Below, piece by piece: positions 5,240 through 7,202 of a stretch of 7,202 nucleotides of DNA. The notes below the pieces were generated by a model. It ran no database searches and was not told the DNA's origin. It worked only from the letters and a program-made list of their open reading frames with translations. Positions within the stretch are counted from its first letter, which is position 1. Every line of letters starts with the position of its first letter. A program made the translations under genes and the position numbers. The stretch comes from an uncultured Lachnospiraceae bacterium. GTDB taxonomy: Bacteria > Bacillota > Clostridia > Lachnospirales > Lachnospiraceae. The stretch spans positions 1-7,202 of the forward strand of contig CANOFI010000119.1 in NCBI GenBank assembly GCA_947565255.1. Direction: 5' to 3'.

Positions 5240-6511
5240 ATGATAAGAAAGGAAATGATAGCCATGCTTCTTGCCGGCGGTCAGGGCAGCCGGCTGGGCG
5301 TGCTGACGTCTAAGGTGGCAAAGCCTGCGGTCGCTTTCGGCGGCAAGTACCGTATCATTGATTTCCCGCTGAGCAATTGTATCAATTCAGGGATTGATAC
5401 GGTGGGTGTTCTGACGCAGTACCAGCCGCTTCGGCTGAATGCACATATTGGAATCGGTATCCCATGGGATCTGGACCGGAACGTCGGAGGCGTTACTGTT
5501 CTTCCGCCGTATGAACGGAGTGAAAACAGTGAATGGTATACGGGAACTGCCAATGCCATTTATCAGAATCTGGATTATATGGAGACATACAATCCGGAGT
5601 ATGTGCTCATTTTATCCGGTGACCATATTTATAAGATGGATTATGAGGTCATGCTGGATTTTCACAAGGAAAACAATGCGGATATCACAATTGCAGCCAT
5701 GCCGGTGCCTTTGGAGGAGGCGTCCCGGTTCGGAATTGTTATTACGGATGAGAACAATAAGATAACGGAATTTGAGGAAAAGCCGGAGCATCCGAGAAGC
5801 AATCTTGCGTCGATGGGTATTTATATTTTCAGCTGGAAGGTTTTGAAGGAAGCTCTGATTAAAATGTCTGACCAGAGCAACTGTGACTTTGGAAAACATA
5901 TTATTCCATATTGCCATGAGCAGGGCAACCGCCTGTTTGCGTATGAGTACAACGGGTACTGGAAGGATGTCGGCACGCTTGGCTCTTACTGGGAAGCCAA
6001 TATGGAGATGATCGATATCATTCCGGAATTTAATTTATACGAGGAATTCTGGAAGATCTATACAAAGAGCGATATTTTGCCGCCGCAGTACATTTCTTCG
6101 GAGGCGGTTATTAATAAGAGCATCATCGGTGAAGGGACATCGGTGTATGGTGAGGTCCATAATTCGGTTATCGGGTCCGGCGTAGTGATAGAGAAAGGCG
6201 CCGTTGTAAGGGATTCCGTTATCATGAAGGGCGTTGTAATCGGCAGCGGCTGCAAGGTCAGCAAGGCAATTCTTGCAGAAAATGTAAAGATTGATAAGGA
6301 CTGCATTATCGGTGAAGGGGAAGAACGTCCGAATAAAATGAATGAAAAAGTATATGCATTTGGTCTTGTGACGGTCGGAGAAAATTCATATATCCCGGCA
6401 GGCGTGACCATTGGGAAAAATACAGCCATTTATGGCGAGACATTGCCTGAGGATTATCCGGGCGGTGTGCTGGAAAGCGGCGAGTCTATTATTAAGGCAG
6501 GTGAAGCGTGA
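5240..6511 (+). CDS. glgC: Glucose-1-phosphate adenylyltransferase (ADP-glucose pyrophosphorylase), catalytic subunit
   Basis: Makes ADP-glucose and pyrophosphate from glucose 1-phosphate and ATP, the committed step of bacterial glycogen synthesis, in the cytoplasm. In the 423-aa product I see the nucleotide-binding signature GGQGSRLGVLT with AKPAV and GGKYRIIDFPLSN (13-46), WYTGTANAIYQN (99-110), the catalytic-Asp motif SGDHIYKMDY (126-135), FEEKP (178-182, sugar-phosphate lysine), SNLASMGIYIF (187-197) and YWKDVGT (240-246). From about 286 to 360 come hexapeptide-type repeats (INKSIIG, HNSVIGSG, VRDSVIMKG, VSKAILAE), a left-handed beta-helix as expected in GlgC. The length matches the ~420-430 of the family. 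It overlaps glgD by one base (TGATG), so the pair forms an operon; in Firmicutes GlgC and GlgD form mixed tetramers. All catalytic motifs look intact. Confidence 0.97.
   Translation: MIRKEMIAMLLAGGQGSRLGVLTSKVAKPAVAFGGKYRIIDFPLSNCINSGIDTVGVLTQYQPLRLNAHIGIGIPWDLDRNVGGVTVLPPYERSENSEWYTGTANAIYQNLDYMETYNPEYVLILSGDHIYKMDYEVMLDFHKENNADITIAAMPVPLEEASRFGIVITDENNKITEFEEKPEHPRSNLASMGIYIFSWKVLKEALIKMSDQSNCDFGKHIIPYCHEQGNRLFAYEYNGYWKDVGTLGSYWEANMEMIDIIPEFNLYEEFWKIYTKSDILPPQYISSEAVINKSIIGEGTSVYGEVHNSVIGSGVVIEKGAVVRDSVIMKGVVIGSGCKVSKAILAENVKIDKDCIIGEGEERPNKMNEKVYAFGLVTVGENSYIPAGVTIGKNTAIYGETLPEDYPGGVLESGESIIKAGEA
6499..6504 (+). promoter_or_regulatory. Ribosome binding site deciding the glgD start
   Basis: AGGTGA inside the last codons of glgC, 6 nt before ATG 6511 but only 3 nt before the alternative GTG 6508. 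This favours ATG 6511, with a one-base overlap with the glgC stop. Confidence 0.7.
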
Positions 6512-7158
6512 TGAGGGCAATTGGTATTATTTTAGCGGGCGGCAACAGCAACCGCATGAAGGAACTGACAAAAAAACGTGCGATTGCCGCAATGCCGGTT
6601 GCGGGCAGTTATAGAAGCATTGATTTTGCACTGAGCAATATGACAAATTCACAGATACAAAAAGTGGCGGTGCTGACACAGTTTAACGGCAAATCTTTGA
6701 ATGAGCATTTAAATTCTTCCAAGTGGTGGAATTTCGGAAGAAAACAGGGCGGTCTTTATGTGTTTAATCCGATGATTACGCCTGATAACAGCAGCTGGTA
6801 TCTTGGAACGGCGGATTCGATTTACCAGAATCTAAGTTTTCTGAAGAGCGGACATGAACCATATGTTGTCATTACGGCAGGGGACGGTGTATACAAGATG
6901 GATTACAACGACGTACTGGAATATCATATTCAGAAGAAGGCCGATATTACTGTCGTTGTGAAGGATATGCCGGAGGATGAGGATGTGACCCGTTTCGGTG
7001 TAGTCAAGATGAATGAGGATTCCCGCATCACAGATTTTGAGGAAAAACCGATGTTTGCCACTTCTCATACGGTTTCGGTTGGTGTGTATGTAATCAGAAG
7101 ACGTCTTTTAATTGACCTCATTGAAAAATGCGCGCAGGAAGGCAGACACGATTGGTGA
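6511..7158 (+). CDS. glgD: GlgD subunit of ADP-glucose pyrophosphorylase, 3' part lost at a junction
   Basis: GlgD is the partner of GlgC in Firmicute glycogen synthesis and has little or no catalysis alone. In the 215 codons here I see LAGGNSNRMKELTKKRAIAAMP (start to ~29), GSYRSIDFALSNMTNS (32-47), WYLGTADSIYQN (96-107), AGDGVYKMDY (123-132) and FEEKP (176-180). Compared with GlgC the signature AKPAV reads AIAAM and the DHIY motif reads DGVY, which marks it as GlgD rather than a second GlgC. Relatives are about 370 aa with a C-terminal beta-helix. Here the frame meets TGA at 7156-7158 after EGRHDW, where I would expect EGRHDF followed by more protein. True GlgD sequence probably ends at about 7153; the rest is foreign (next entries). 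GTG 6508 is a possible but less likely start. Confidence 0.9.
   Translation: MRAIGIILAGGNSNRMKELTKKRAIAAMPVAGSYRSIDFALSNMTNSQIQKVAVLTQFNGKSLNEHLNSSKWWNFGRKQGGLYVFNPMITPDNSSWYLGTADSIYQNLSFLKSGHEPYVVITAGDGVYKMDYNDVLEYHIQKKADITVVVKDMPEDEDVTRFGVVKMNEDSRITDFEEKPMFATSHTVSVGVYVIRRRLLIDLIEKCAQEGRHDW
7145..7153. other. Seam between glgD and an M23-peptidase-like sequence
   Basis: GACACGATT can be read as the end of GlgD (frame giving RHD plus the start of the next codon) and equally as DTI of an M23 peptidase (frame shifted by +1, normally ...GDTIG). A shared stretch of about 9 nt at a switch of both gene and frame is what a short-overlap assembly join, or recombination at microhomology, would leave. 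The upstream side is glgD in frame; the downstream side is a different gene. Confidence 0.65.
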
Positions 7159-7202
7159 AGCTGGAAATACCGGAAACTCAACAGGACCACATTTACATTT
7201 TG
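7148..7202 (+). CDS. M23 (LytM-type) metallopeptidase fragment, C-terminal active-site region
   Basis: In the frame starting at 7148 the sequence reads TIGEAGNTGNSTGPHLHF, running off the window edge. G(N/S)TGxSTGPHLHFE is the hallmark of zinc-dependent M23 peptidases, which cut peptidoglycan cross-links; the HLH histidines are catalytic and zinc-binding. Only the last 18 codons or so are present. The start, the first zinc-binding HxxxD motif and any signal peptide or binding domains are absent, and upstream of 7145 the DNA is glgD. It cannot be a working gene as it stands. It is either a chimeric contig end or the remnant at a rearrangement. Confidence 0.75.

Noticed and set aside
5255..5257. 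Alternative glgC start ATG
   Set aside because: The nearby AAAGGA is only 1 nt away, and the upstream ATG 5240 has GAGGTG at proper spacing and the family-typical N-terminus.
5015..5265. Short open frames on both strands in the murC-glgC gap as small genes
   Set aside because: Their composition is A/T run translation (Ile, Lys, Phe, Tyr), with no ribosome sites, and they overlap the promoter and inverted repeats.
5612..5917. Antisense open frames inside glgC, and similar ones opposite murC and prs
   Set aside because: They lie opposite strongly conserved genes, have no convincing ribosome sites and show no recognisable motifs; they are frame shadows.

Overview
The window is ordinary chromosomal DNA from a low-to-medium GC Firmicute, most likely a gut Lachnospiraceae-type Clostridium relative. 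The reasons are strong AGGAGG-like ribosome binding sites, a GlgC/GlgD pair, a DnaB/DnaD-like plus DnaI-like helicase-loading pair, and protein N-termini that match what I remember of that family. This assignment is from recall, not from a search.

Layout. On the minus strand, read right to left, lie murC (4919-3540), a DnaD/DnaB-type replication protein (3394-2396), a DnaI/DnaC-type helicase loader ATPase (2318-1317), a long divergent PRPP synthetase (1314-136) and the 5' 54 nt of tRNA-Phe(GAA) (54-1), which has its own strong promoter. On the plus strand, diverging from murC, lie glgC (5240-6511) and glgD (from 6511). The murC-dnaD gap holds a promoter, a very AT-rich tract and a cluster of DnaA-box-like 9-mers that starts immediately after the murC stop codon. 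The 320-bp murC-glgC gap holds the glgC promoter (perfect TATAAT with extended TG) and a back-to-back series of inverted repeats.

How the genes work together. murC makes UDP-MurNAc-L-Ala for the cell wall. The DnaD/DnaB-like and DnaI-like proteins should load the replicative helicase. The prs product makes PRPP for nucleotides; its start codon lies 2 nt after the DnaI-like stop, so these two are almost certainly co-transcribed. glgC and glgD overlap by one base and make ADP-glucose for glycogen storage.

Most notable points. (1) glgD breaks off near codon 214. The last ~50 bases read, in another frame, as the end of an M23 (LytM-type) peptidase, with a ~9-nt stretch at the seam that could belong to either gene: a chimeric contig end or a real rearrangement. 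(2) The DnaA-box cluster sits upstream of the helicase-loader operon and suggests DnaA control of, or titration at, that locus. (3) There is an inverted-repeat array over the glgC promoter. I see no CRISPR array, mobile element, defence system or clearly novel gene system here.
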